Of a DNA stretch of 23,377 bases, positions 13,699-23,377 are shown in pieces. The position numbers were made by a program, and so were the translations under genes. This DNA is from Mariprofundaceae bacterium (GTDB taxonomy: Bacteria > Pseudomonadota > Zetaproteobacteria > Mariprofundales > Mariprofundaceae): contig JALUXN010000024.1 in the NCBI GenBank assembly GCA_027018975.1, positions 1 through 23,377 on the forward strand, read 5' to 3'. The notes beneath the pieces were generated by a model. The model saw only the letters and a list, made by a program, of their open reading frames with translations, was not told where the DNA came from and ran no database searches. Every line of letters starts with the position of its first letter. Within the stretch, counting starts at the first letter, position 1.

Positions 13699-14268
13699 TT
13701 ATAACCTCGGCACGGTGACGCCCGTCTGCCCCTGATATTTGCCTGATTTATCTTTGTAGGAGGTTTCGCATACCTCGTCCGACTCGAGGAAGAGGAACTG
13801 CGCCACCCCTTCGCCGGCGTAGATTTTGGCTGGTAGCGGTGTGGTGTTGGAGAACTCGAGGGTGACATGCCCCTCCCACTCCGGCTCCAGCGGCGTGACA
13901 TTGACGATGATGCCGCAGCGCGCATAGGTCGATTTGCCGAGGCAGATGGTCAGCACCGAGCGCGGGATGCGCATATATTCGACGGTGCGCGCCAGCGCGA
14001 AGGAGTTGGGCGGGATAATGCAGACATCGGATTGAATATCGACAAATGAGCTGGGGCAGAAATCTTTCGGATCGACAATGGCGGAGTTGATGTTGGTGAA
14101 AATCTTGAACTCATCGGCACAACGCACATCGTAACCGTAGGAGGAGAGGCCGTAGGAGACAATGCCGCTGCCATCAGCCTTGGTTTTGACCTGACCATCG
14201 ACAAACGGCTCGATCATGCCGTGTTTTGTCGCCATATTGCGAATCCAGCTGTCCGATTTGATGGACAT
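13699..14268 (-). CDS. dcd: dCTP deaminase
   Basis: A 189-residue trimeric enzyme that deaminates dCTP to dUTP, the main source of dUMP for thymidylate synthesis in Gram-negative bacteria. KSTYAR (112-117), PLEPEWEGHVTLEF with the catalytic E138, and the C-terminal KYQGQTGV phosphate-binding segment are all intact. It is the mono-functional proteobacterial type; the length matches. A GGAGG ribosome binding site precedes the ATG and lies at the edge of an inverted repeat. metF follows three bases later. Confidence 0.96.
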   Translation of the reverse strand: MSIKSDSWIRNMATKHGMIEPFVDGQVKTKADGSGIVSYGLSSYGYDVRCADEFKIFTNINSAIVDPKDFCPSSFVDIQSDVCIIPPNSFALARTVEYMRIPRSVLTICLGKSTYARCGIIVNVTPLEPEWEGHVTLEFSNTTPLPAKIYAGEGVAQFLFLESDEVCETSYKDKSGKYQGQTGVTVPRL

Positions 14269-14277
14269 GAAGCACCT

Positions 14278-14296
14278 CCGTCACGCATTGTGACGG
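14278..14296 (-). promoter_or_regulatory. Inverted repeat abutting the dcd ribosome binding site
   Basis: CCGTCAC and GTGACGG form a perfect 7-bp stem around a 5-base loop. On the dcd mRNA the last GG of the stem is part of the GGAGG ribosome binding site, so the hairpin could limit translation or serve as a protein-binding site. No matching regulator is known to me. Confidence 0.35.
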
Positions 14297-14538
14297 CGCA
14301 GCATAGCTGTGAAGGGAGGGAACGCAATCAGATTGTGGGGTAACTATTTAGCTCATCCCACGGTTTGCCCGCTAGCCGCGTTGAACATGCCCATGTGCAG
14401 CAGCACACTGCGCGTGTTCACCTTGCTATCGAACAAACCGCGGGCGATCTGAACAGTTCCAGCACGTAGATAAACAGTTACATTGTGGGCGGATTGTGGT
14501 GTGGAATCTTGCAGTTGGCGGCGCGATAGGGGGCTGTT
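14297..14538. other. Gap between coaE and dcd
   Basis: About 240 bases with no convincing gene. It must hold the dcd promoter, but no strong hexamer pair stands out. On the minus strand the frame of coaE stays open for about 60 codons after its stop, without a start codon or ribosome binding site. No clear terminator is visible. Confidence 0.5.
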
Positions 14539-15156
14539 TTAGTGCCCGGGATAACGTTGCTGAAGCTGCTGATAGAGCTGGGTGACGGACTGCTGCAGTG
14601 TGCTTGGGTCGCCATTATTGGTGATGATGTAGTCGGCTTTGGCGCGGCGCAGTTGGTCGCTGCATTGGCGCTGTACAATAGCATCGAAGTCGGCAGCGCT
14701 GCGATCACCGCGTTGCACGACCCGTTGTCGGCGTAGGGCAAGCTCAGCCAGTACACAGATCACGCTATCCATGCGTGCTTCACCACCCGACTCCAGCAGT
14801 ACCGATGCTTCAATGATCACGAACGGCGCCTGCTGTCGGCGTAGCCAGTTGTCTTCGGCAGCGGCGATGCGCGGATGCATGATGGCGTTGAGTTGGCGCG
14901 TGGCGGCCGCATCTTTGAAACAGTGCGCAGCCAGATGGCGGCGGTTGAGCGAGCCGTCTGCATGCAGGATCGCATCACCGAAGGCATCACTCAGGGCTTG
15001 CAGGCATTCGGAGCCGGGTTGACAGAGTTGGTGGCCGACACGATCGAGATCGAGCGTGGGTACACCCAGTGAGGCGAAGATGGCCGCGACGCTACTTTTG
15101 CCGCTGCCGATGCCGCCGGTGAGGCCGATACGGTGGGGGAGGGCGGGGCTGTTCAT
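14539..15156 (-). CDS. coaE: Dephospho-CoA kinase
   Basis: A 205-residue P-loop kinase that phosphorylates the 3'-hydroxyl of dephospho-CoA, the last step of coenzyme A synthesis. The Walker A loop is GGIGSGKS at 14-21, followed by the family motifs DLDRVGHQL, HPRI and the nucleotide lid with RxxQR-type residues (QRVVQRGDRSAAD). The ATG overlaps the pilD stop by four bases (ATGA). The pilD-coaE adjacency is common in gammaproteobacteria such as Pseudomonas, so its place at the end of a pilus operon is not unusual. Confidence 0.95.
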   Translation of the reverse strand: MNSPALPHRIGLTGGIGSGKSSVAAIFASLGVPTLDLDRVGHQLCQPGSECLQALSDAFGDAILHADGSLNRRHLAAHCFKDAAATRQLNAIMHPRIAAAEDNWLRRQQAPFVIIEASVLLESGGEARMDSVICVLAELALRRQRVVQRGDRSAADFDAIVQRQCSDQLRRAKADYIITNNGDPSTLQQSVTQLYQQLQQRYPGH

Positions 15157-15916
15157 AACGGAGCAAACTGGCGATACCAGTGCAGGATCGCATCCCCCCA
15201 GATGAACCAGACCATGCCGGCCACTGCCAGATAGGGACCGAAGGGGATCTCGCTACGCATGCCGCGCCGGCTGGATGCGAGGATGATCAGGCCGGCGAAG
15301 GTGCCGATCAGCGACGAGGCGAGTACGATAAATGGCAGCGCCTGCCAGCCCATGAAGGCGCCGAGCATGGCGAGGAGCTTGAAATCGCCATAGCCCATCC
15401 CTTCGCGGCCGGTGGCGAGCAGGAAGAGTTTGGCCACAGACCAGAAAACCACATAGCCGGCGAGCGCGCCGATCAGTGCGTTCTGCCACGACCCCCAGAG
15501 CAGTTGCAGGAGCAGGCCGGTGGCGATGCCGGGGTAGGTGATCGCATTGGGAAGCAGGCCGGTCTCCAGATCGATGAAGGTGAGAATCCAGAGGAGGAAA
15601 AAGAGGATGCAGGCGATCAGTAGATCGGGGGTGTAGCCATAGTGGGCGGCGAGTGCTCCCCAGCTGAGCGCCATCAACAGCTCCAGCAGGGGATAGCGCC
15701 ATGCGATGGTGCTGTGACAGTGGCGGCAGCGTGCACCCAGCAGCAACCATGAGAGAATCGGCAGGTTGTCGTACCAGGCGATGGCGTGTTGACAGTGCGG
15801 ACAGTGGCTGCCGGGCAGCAGGATCGATTCGCGGCGAGGAATGCGATAGACACAGACATTGGCAAAACTGCCGAAGAGCGCGCCGAGCAGGGTGGCGAGG
15901 GCGATGATTGGGAGGT

Positions 15917-15920
<4 letters not shown>
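15153..15920 (-). CDS. pilD: Prepilin peptidase PilD
   Basis: A 255-residue inner-membrane aspartyl protease that cleaves the leader of type IV prepilins and pseudopilins and N-methylates the new N-terminus. The N-terminal cytoplasmic loop has the zinc-binding pairs C40-x2-C43 and C65-x2-C68. The two catalytic aspartates are D117 (FIDLETGLLP) and D179 (GYGDFK). Seven to eight hydrophobic segments follow. Both domains are present, so it is the bifunctional form. Its start overlaps the pilR stop by four bases and its stop overlaps coaE. Confidence 0.95.
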
Positions 15921-17273
<1,353 letters not shown>

Positions 17274-17281
<8 letters not shown>

Positions 17282-18773
17282 CGGCGTGCGCTGTGGCCGG
17301 GGTGCTCAGGGCATGGACGATGAAGCAGGTCTGCCCCGACTCTTGCTTCAGCGCGACCTGCCAGTGATTGGCGTGGCAGATCTGCTGCACAGTCGCCAGC
17401 CCTAAACCGATGCCTTGCGAGCGACCGCTCACGAAGGGTTGAAAAATCTGCTCCACCATATCGGCGGGGATGTTACCGTGATTGCAGAGAGAAAGTGACC
17501 ATTTTTCTTCTTCTGCTGCAAGTGTGATGGTGACATCGCCGTCGCTGTTCTGCAGCGCATTGGTGAGCAGATTGTCGAGCACAATACGAAAGTGATCCGC
17601 ATCGATATGCAGCGTGTCAATCTGACAGTCGTACTGGATGCGTGCGGGGTCAATACCGCACTGCTGTATGGCGCTTTCAATCAGCGACGGCATCTGTGTT
17701 GCGGCTGGGTGTGGATCGAGCGGTTTGGCATATTCGAGCATCATATGTACCAAACGCTCCAAGCGGTGGAACTCCTCCTGCATGATCCGAGTGAGCTCCG
17801 TGCTGTGCTGCGGCGATTGAGTGATCAGCTCGAGGCTCTGCGACATGGTATTGATCGGATTGCGAATCTCATGTGCCAGCATGGCGGCCATTTCACCGAG
17901 GATGGCCATCTTCTCCTGCTCGATCAGTTTTTTCTCCAATCCGCGCAGATGGCTGATATCAACAATGGTCAACAGCCACTGCGCTTCGGTATGTTGTGAG
18001 AGACGGCGCAGGGTGAGCAGCAGCTCTTTGTTTTGGTGGCTATATTCGCATTGGCAGCTTGGATGCGCCTGCTGCAGACAGCTGCGCAGCTCTGGCTTGG
18101 TTAATATTTGTGTGATCAGGTCATCATTGACCAGATGCCGTGCGGCATCGTTCATGTCGCGGATCTGCTGCTGTTTGTCGAGCAGGATCACCCCCTCATG
18201 CATTTCGCGCATGATGTTGTTGTGCAGTTCAGTCAGCCGATGCTGCTGGCGGATGGCCTGACTGCTCTCATCTTGCAGTGCGGCTTGCCGTTTGGCGATG
18301 TAGGCCATGACACCGCCGATCAATAGCAGCGCGGAGACCTGCAGCAGTAGGTGCAGGGCCTGATGTTGGCTGGGCTGGCTGTTTCGGATAAGCCAGAAAT
18401 CGGCATAGATGGCGCAGAGGTAGCCGATGCAGCTGAAGACGGCGATGACAATCGGCAGGGTGCGTGCGGCGTGGCTGCCGGCGGCGATGACGATCAGGCC
18501 GAGCAGGAAGGCGAGCGGGCTGTCGATGCCGCCGGTGGCGAAGATCAGCAGTGCGGCGAGGAAGGTGTCGGAGGCGTAGAGGTAGCCGAGCTGATTCAGA
18601 TCGTGCGGTGTGCGCCGCTCCAGCAGGGTGAAGATGAGCAGGGAGCCGGCAAAGAGTAGGGCGGCCATCTGCATGAGTTGCTGATGCAGGGGGCTGGCCG
18701 CAGGGTAGAACCAGAGGCCAAGGAGCACACTCAGAAGGAGTGAGCTGATCAGATGGACGGTGATGACGCGCAC
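17274..18773 (-). CDS. pilS: Sensor histidine kinase PilS
   Basis: A 499-residue membrane sensor. Six hydrophobic segments fill about residues 5-160, the PilS-type input that senses pilin in the membrane. A PAS-like region (about 185-275) follows, then the phospho-accepting H301 in LAHEIRNP, the N-box LDNLLTNALQNS and the G-box QGIGLGLA. The ATPase domain is complete. The start is a GTG without a clear ribosome binding site, 38 bases after the pilC stop; a five-codon frame (MNKAR) lies in the gap. Partner is PilR, which overlaps its 3' end. Confidence 0.9.
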
Positions 18774-18811
18774 GGGGCGGTGGTTTAGCGGGCTTTGTTC
18801 ATGGGGAGGCG

Positions 18812-20005
18812 TTAGACGATGGAGGCCATTTTGAAGATCGGCAGATACATGGCGATCACCAGTCCGCCGATCACCACGCCGAGAAAGGCCATAATCAGCG
18901 GCTCCATCAGCTCCTGCATGTTGTTGACGGCGGTGTCCACCTCCTCCTCGTAGAAGTCGGCGATCTTGCTGAGCATCTCCTCCAGACTGCCGGTCTGCTC
19001 GCCGATGGAGATCATCTGTGTGACCATCAGCGGGAAGATTTTACTCGCTTCCAGCGGTGCGGTGAGGGTCTCACCCTGACTGATGGAATCTTTTGAGGAG
19101 AGGATCACCTCTTCGATGATGACGTTGCCGGCGGTTTGCGCCACGGTGTCCAGTGATTCGAGAATGGGGACACCGGCGGCGGTGAGGGTGGAGAAGGTGC
19201 GGCAGAAACGGGCGACAGCCGCCTTGCGCAGGACATCTCCGAGCACCGGCAGATTGATCAGAATTTTATCGAAAAAGCGCCGTCCCTGCGGTTTTTTATA
19301 GGCGAAAATGATGCCTGCCACTAGCACAATCGGGACACCGACCACCAGATACCAGTAGGCGACAAAGGCGTTTGAGATGGTGATCGCCACCTGTGTGGGC
19401 ATCGGCAGCTCGAAGCCGGAGTCGGCAAACATCTTCGCAAACACGGGGATTACTTTGATCATCAGAATGGAGGTCACCACAAAGGAGATGACCAGAATAG
19501 AGACGGGATAGACCATGGCCGATTTGATCTTCGCCTGCAGAGCCAGCGCCTTCTCCTTATAGATGCATAGACGTAGCAGGATGGTATCGAGGATGCCGCC
19601 CTGTTCACCCGCCTCGACCAGCGCACAGGTGAGACGGTCGAAATCTTTGGGGAATTTGCGCATCGTTTCACCGAGCGGATTGCCGCCCTCGAGATTTTGA
19701 CGCACGTCGCGCAGCAGTTTGACCATCGCCTTCTTCTCCGCACCACGCTCAGCCAGCTCGAAACACTGCACCAGCGGCAGGCCGGCATTGATCATGGTGG
19801 AGAGTTGCCGGAAAAAGACGGAGATATCCTTCTCATCGACCTTCTCTTCAAAGAGCTCGATCTCCATCGGCTTCTTTTTGACGCTGACACCGCTCAGCCC
19901 TTTGTGGCGCAGGATCGCAATCGCCATGGCGCGGCTCTTCGCTTCCAACTCGCCGCTCTCCTTGGCGCCCTGCCGGTTTTTGCCTTCCCAGAGAAAAACA
20001 GGCAT
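18812..20005 (-). CDS. pilC: Type IV pilus inner-membrane platform PilC
   Basis: A 397-residue GspF/PilC protein that links the cytoplasmic motors to the growing pilus. Two cytoplasmic T2SSF repeats (about 60-185 and 265-385) alternate with three membrane segments near 165-200, 205-235 and 365-395. The start at 20005 is chosen because it overlaps the pilB stop as TGATG and gives the usual PilC beginning (MPVFLWEGKNRQG). A frame open nine codons upstream would run into pilB without a better ribosome binding site. Confidence 0.94.
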   Translation of the reverse strand: MPVFLWEGKNRQGAKESGELEAKSRAMAIAILRHKGLSGVSVKKKPMEIELFEEKVDEKDISVFFRQLSTMINAGLPLVQCFELAERGAEKKAMVKLLRDVRQNLEGGNPLGETMRKFPKDFDRLTCALVEAGEQGGILDTILLRLCIYKEKALALQAKIKSAMVYPVSILVISFVVTSILMIKVIPVFAKMFADSGFELPMPTQVAITISNAFVAYWYLVVGVPIVLVAGIIFAYKKPQGRRFFDKILINLPVLGDVLRKAAVARFCRTFSTLTAAGVPILESLDTVAQTAGNVIIEEVILSSKDSISQGETLTAPLEASKIFPLMVTQMISIGEQTGSLEEMLSKIADFYEEEVDTAVNNMQELMEPLIMAFLGVVIGGLVIAMYLPIFKMASIV

Positions 20006-21705
20006 CAGTCGGCCACCGTAATGCGCAGACACTCTTCAAGCGAAATGTCTCCCTGTTTCACCTTTTCCAGTGCCTCCATGCGTAATGTTTTGACACCATG
20101 CTGAATCGCAAGCGCGTTGATGGCGTCGGAATTTTCGCCAGCGTACACAGCATCGCGGATATCATCAAAGATCGGCATCACTTGATAGATACCGGTGCGC
20201 CCCTTGTAGCCGGTGCCGTTGCAGGTCGGGCAGCCGCTGCCCTGCATGGGGTGGTAATCTGCCACCTCCTCCTCAGGCACGCCGGCATCGATTAGGGCGG
20301 CGGCGGGGATGTCGATCTCTTTGCTGCACTCCGGGCAGTTGCGCCGCGCCAGACGTTGTGCGGAGATGAGGTTGATCGCCGAGCCGACGAGAAACGACTC
20401 GATGCCCATATTGATCAGTCGGGTCATGGTCGAGGGGGCATCGTTGGTGTGCAGGGTGGCCAACACCATGTGGCCGGTAAGTGCCGCCTTGATGCCGATG
20501 GCGGCGGTTTCATGGTCACGAATCTCACCGATCAGGATGACGTCAGGATCTTGACGCATGAATGAGCGCAGGGTGTTGGGGAAGTCGAGACCGATATCGG
20601 GCTGTACATTGACCTGGTTGATGCCCATGAAGTTAAACTCGACCGGGTCTTCGGCTGTGGAGATATTGACGCCCGGCTGATTGAGTTCGGCCACAGCCGA
20701 GTAGAGGCTGACTGTTTTGCCCGAGCCGGTCGGGCCGGTGACCAGCACCATGCCGTAGGGCTGGTGGATCGCATGCTTGAGCCACTGCAACGACTGCTCG
20801 CGGTAGCCGAGTTTGGTCATATCCAGCTGCAGACTGGAGGGGTCGAGCAGACGCATGACCACCTTTTCGCCAAACAGGGTGGGCAGAATCGAGACACGGA
20901 AATCGACGGTTTTGGCGCGTGAGAGGCGGAGTTTGATGCGCCCGTCCTGCGGGATGCGCCGTTCAGAGATATCGAGGCGTGCGAGGATTTTCAGGCGTGA
21001 GACGATGGCATCGCGCATCTTCAGGCTCGGGCGCATGATCTCATGCAACACACCATCGATGCGGTAACGCACCCGCAGGGTGGTTTCATACGGCTCCAGA
21101 TGAATATCGGAGGCGCCCTTTTTGATGGCATCCATCAGGATCAGGTTGACCAAGCGCACCACTGGCGCCGCTTCGACTTCGGCGGAGAGGGTGACCTCAT
21201 CGACGTCGTTCTCCGTCGTATCGACGACCTCCACATCCATGGCGCCGAGATCGGCCATGACCCGCTCCAGATGTGAGTCGCTATCGCTTAAACTCTCCAG
21301 CTTCTCAACCAGCTGCGATTCGGCGGCCACCACAATGTCGAGCTTGCAACTGCTAATAAACGATATTTCATCCAGACTATTGATATTATATGGATCCACC
21401 ACCGCCACGCGCAGTTTTTTACCCTCCCGCTGTAGCGGCAGGATAAGGTTTTTACGCAGCATCTCGGAGGGGATTTTGGCGGCTTTCGGATCGATCTCGC
21501 ACTGATCGAGATCGACCACCGGACAGCCGAAGGAGCGCGCCATAAAGGCGACCAGTTCATCTTCACTGAAGATCTGCTGCTTCACCAGCTGGCTGGTGAA
21601 GGTGTCGCCGTGCAGCTTCGCTTCGTGCTCGATCCTGTCGAGCTGTTCGCGGTTGATGCGCTGCTGTTTGAGGAGGATATCCCCCAGTCTGGAGCGGCTG
21701 ATCAC
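20005..21705 (-). CDS. pilB: Type IV pilus assembly ATPase PilB
   Basis: A 566-residue hexameric ATPase that drives pilus extension. The N-terminal MshEN/T2SSE_N domain covers about 1-150. The motor has Walker A GPTGSGKT (324-331), Walker B DVILIGEIRD (388-397) with catalytic Glu, the His box HTNDAP and a zinc-binding tetracysteine (C457, C460, C492, C495). The start is a GTG at 21705 overlapping the aroE stop (GTGA), with GGGAG five bases upstream. A longer ATG frame from 21804 lies wholly inside aroE and adds 33 residues that do not resemble PilB. One motor is here; the retraction ATPase PilT is not. Confidence 0.94.
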   Translation of the reverse strand: MISRSRLGDILLKQQRINREQLDRIEHEAKLHGDTFTSQLVKQQIFSEDELVAFMARSFGCPVVDLDQCEIDPKAAKIPSEMLRKNLILPLQREGKKLRVAVVDPYNINSLDEISFISSCKLDIVVAAESQLVEKLESLSDSDSHLERVMADLGAMDVEVVDTTENDVDEVTLSAEVEAAPVVRLVNLILMDAIKKGASDIHLEPYETTLRVRYRIDGVLHEIMRPSLKMRDAIVSRLKILARLDISERRIPQDGRIKLRLSRAKTVDFRVSILPTLFGEKVVMRLLDPSSLQLDMTKLGYREQSLQWLKHAIHQPYGMVLVTGPTGSGKTVSLYSAVAELNQPGVNISTAEDPVEFNFMGINQVNVQPDIGLDFPNTLRSFMRQDPDVILIGEIRDHETAAIGIKAALTGHMVLATLHTNDAPSTMTRLINMGIESFLVGSAINLISAQRLARRNCPECSKEIDIPAAALIDAGVPEEEVADYHPMQGSGCPTCNGTGYKGRTGIYQVMPIFDDIRDAVYAGENSDAINALAIQHGVKTLRMEALEKVKQGDISLEECLRITVAD

Positions 21706-22592
21706 GGCTGCTCCCAGCCCGGCAGGTTGATGGTTGGGCGCTTGAGCTGCTGTTCGATGCGCGCCAGTGCGCTGCGACAGTCGGGTAGCGGACAGTCGTG
21801 CCACCAGCTGAAGGAGGCTGCGCCTTGCGCAATCAACATCGGCAACCCATCGGTGACCATGCTGCAGCCGCCGTTGGCGCGGGTGAAGGGGGTGTCGCCA
21901 TCGGGGCGGTAAACAGCATCGATGGCCAATGCATCACCTGTCGGCACAGGCAATGTAAAGGGGAAGGGGGCATCATCTTTCAGGCCGATGGCGGTGGTGT
22001 TGATGCGCAGTGCTGTTTGCGCGGCGATCTCGTTGACTTGCGTTTGCGACCAATCCAGCGCCGCACAGTGGAGCGCGGGGTAGTGGCGTGCGACATCATC
22101 CAGCAGGCGCGCGAGGCGATCGGGGTTGCGGTTGCAGATATATACCCGCGCCGGCTTGAGGGTGTGCAGGGCATGCAGTACGGCGCGCGCAGTGCCGCCG
22201 GCGCCAAATAGCAGTACATCCCGCCCGGCGATGGGTCGCTGCGCCCCCTCCACCACGGCTTTGAAGCCCAGCCAGTCGCTGTTGGTCGCCTGCCAGCCAT
22301 CACTGCCGCGGCGCACCGTATTGACGGCGCCGATGCGCAGTGCCGCATTATCGGCATGCACCAACGGCATGACTGTCTCTTTGTGGGGGACAGTGACATT
22401 AAAGCCCTGAATGCCCAGCGCCCACAGGCCGTCGAGTGCCTGTGGCACGGCGTCGGGCGCTACCGGAAAGGGGAGGTAGGCGGCATCGAGTTGCTGCTGT
22501 TCGATAAAATCGCGTTGAAACATAGGGGAGAGCGAGTGCGCAACCGGCCAACCGATAATGCCGTAGAGAGATGTGGAACCGCTGATATTCAT
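21702..22592 (-). CDS. aroE: Shikimate dehydrogenase
   Basis: A 296-residue NADP-dependent enzyme that reduces 3-dehydroshikimate to shikimate in aromatic amino acid synthesis. Substrate-binding marks are HSLSP (19-23), NVTVPHKE with catalytic K71, and NSDWLG with D106. The NADP-binding loop is GAGGTARAV near 130-138. The C-terminus is a little longer than E. coli AroE (272 residues). It is the first gene of the pilus run and overlaps pilB by four bases. Confidence 0.95.
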   Translation of the reverse strand: MNISGSTSLYGIIGWPVAHSLSPMFQRDFIEQQQLDAAYLPFPVAPDAVPQALDGLWALGIQGFNVTVPHKETVMPLVHADNAALRIGAVNTVRRGSDGWQATNSDWLGFKAVVEGAQRPIAGRDVLLFGAGGTARAVLHALHTLKPARVYICNRNPDRLARLLDDVARHYPALHCAALDWSQTQVNEIAAQTALRINTTAIGLKDDAPFPFTLPVPTGDALAIDAVYRPDGDTPFTRANGGCSMVTDGLPMLIAQGAASFSWWHDCPLPDCRSALARIEQQLKRPTINLPGWEQP

Positions 22593-22600
22593 GCCTCGCC

Positions 22601-22629
22601 ACTTTAGAAATCGAAAGGGGATGTGTCAA
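22601..22629 (-). promoter_or_regulatory. Candidate sigma-70 promoter of aroE and the pil run
   Basis: A perfect -35 TTGACA (22629-22624) is followed after 17 bases by TAAAGT (22606-22601), four of six -10 matches. The start site would fall only a few bases before the aroE ATG, giving an almost leaderless mRNA. Confidence 0.35.
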
Positions 22630-22656
22630 AGCTTCTGCTGAAATTGGCGGAAAATG

Positions 22657-22665
22657 TGCTAGATT
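22657..22665 (+). promoter_or_regulatory. Candidate extended -10 promoter of ppk
   Basis: TGCTAGATT fits an extended -10 element (TGn followed by TAGATT). No good -35 is seen at 16-18 bases. Transcription would begin near 22672, about 28 bases before the ppk start. Confidence 0.25.
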
Positions 22666-22699
22666 GGCCGCGTCAAACGCTGTGGCGAGGGGTGGTGTA

Positions 22700-23377
22700 T
22701 TGAGTCCGACAACAGAAAATCGAGATAGTCAGCTGTTTTTGAATCGTGATCTGAGCATGCTGGAGTTTAACCGGCGCGTCTTTGAGATGGCGGCGGATGC
22801 GTCGTTGCCGCTGCTGGAGCGGTTGCGTTTTCTCTGTATCTCCACATCGAATATGGATGAGTTTTTCGAGGTGCGGGTGGCGACCTTGAAGCATCTGCTC
22901 TCGGCCGGCTCCTTGGCGACGGCGGCCGATGGTATGACGGCGGCGGAGATTCTGATGCGCATTCGCGAGCGGGTGGAGGCGCTGGTGGATGATCAGTACC
23001 AGCTGCTCAACCGCGAGCTGCTGCCGGCACTGCAGGAGCAGGGCGTGCAGTTTCTCAAACGCTCGGAGTGGAATGAGGCGCAGCAGACCTGGATCCGCCG
23101 CTTTTTCCGCCGTGAGCTGCTGCCGGTGCTGACACCGGTCGGGCTCGATCCGGCGCACCCCTTCCCGCGCTTGGGCAGTAAGGTGCTCAATTTCATTGTC
23201 GCGCTGGAGGGGAAGGATGCCTTCGGGCGCGAATCGAAATATGGCATCGTGCAGGCGCCGCGTTCGCTGCCACGGGTGATCCGCCTGCCGGAGGAGATCT
23301 CCGATAGCGAATATGCCTATGTCTTCCTCTCCTCGATTATCCATGAACATGTCGGTGCCTTTTTTCCGGGTATGGAG
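22700..23377 (+). CDS. ppk: Polyphosphate kinase, N-terminal part (cut by window edge)
   Basis: The first 226 codons of polyphosphate kinase 1, which polymerises the gamma-phosphate of ATP into polyphosphate. The N-terminal domain pattern is clear: LFLNRDLSMLEFNRRVFE, then CISTSNMDEFFEVRVATLK, whose N51 corresponds to the ATP-contacting Asn of E. coli PPK. A TTG start at 22700 is used, with GAGGGG seven bases upstream; no ATG in the right place exists. The catalytic histidines lie beyond the window. The gene is divergent from aroE. Confidence 0.93.
   Translation, partial: MSPTTENRDSQLFLNRDLSMLEFNRRVFEMAADASLPLLERLRFLCISTSNMDEFFEVRVATLKHLLSAGSLATAADGMTAAEILMRIRERVEALVDDQYQLLNRELLPALQEQGVQFLKRSEWNEAQQTWIRRFFRRELLPVLTPVGLDPAHPFPRLGSKVLNFIVALEGKDAFGRESKYGIVQAPRSLPRVIRLPEEISDSEYAYVFLSSIIHEHVGAFFPGME

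Noticed and set aside
21706..21804. A 33-codon N-terminal extension of PilB from an upstream ATG
   Set aside because: It lies wholly within aroE, is not PilB-like, and the GTG at 21705 has a good ribosome binding site and the usual stop-start overlap.
22673..23350. A 225-codon open frame on the minus strand
   Set aside because: It is antisense to ppk, whose family motifs are unmistakable on the plus strand, and its own translation (rich in Arg, Gln and His) resembles no family.

Overview
This is a chromosomal window from a Gram-negative proteobacterium. The evidence is a NasA/NirBD assimilatory nitrate system with -24/-12 (sigma-54) promoters, a PilB-PilC-PilS-PilR-PilD type IV pilus cluster, FliS/FliT-like flagellar genes, and a proteobacterial-type 189-residue Dcd. 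A gammaproteobacterium or zetaproteobacterium would fit, but the window alone does not settle the class. I see no rRNA, tRNA, CRISPR array, phage or complete insertion sequence.

Region 1 (1-2571, minus strand) is a molybdenum and toxin-antitoxin block. A ribbon-helix-helix antitoxin, a PIN-domain toxin, moaA (molybdenum cofactor synthesis) and a ModA-like binding protein are packed head to tail. They are followed by the first codons of what looks like an MNT-type nucleotidyltransferase, cut by the window edge. A perfect 16-bp palindrome lies in the antitoxin leader. The signal peptide of ModA is written by one copy of a palindromic repeat; a second copy lies upstream of nasA.

Region 2 (2572-11645) is nitrate assimilation. 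nirB, nirD and nasA run leftward. narK and a fused PP2C phosphatase/Ser-Thr kinase run rightward. Between the two arms, each direction has a good sigma-54 promoter match, which suggests that nitrogen status controls nitrate import, nitrate reduction to nitrite, nitrite reduction to ammonium and the kinase/phosphatase together. MoaA, and perhaps ModA, would supply the molybdenum cofactor that NasA needs.

Region 3 (11646-12816) holds an isolated fliS/fliT-like pair behind a candidate sigma-28 promoter and ends in a strong hairpin terminator.

Region 4 (12817-14538, minus) holds dcd and metF, three bases apart. Region 5 (14539-22592, minus) is one tightly coupled run: aroE, pilB, pilC, pilS, pilR, pilD, coaE. 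Most junctions overlap by 1 to 8 bases; only pilC-pilS has a gap. It encodes the pilus assembly ATPase, the inner-membrane platform, the two-component regulator and the prepilin peptidase, with housekeeping genes at both ends and no pilin gene in view. Divergent from aroE, the start of polyphosphate kinase (ppk) runs off the right edge from a TTG start.

Most genes are familiar. The unusual points are the repeat-derived signal peptide, the coupling of moaA to a toxin gene, the kinase/phosphatase inside a sigma-54 nitrate locus, and a NarK-family transporter that seems to lack one substrate-binding arginine.
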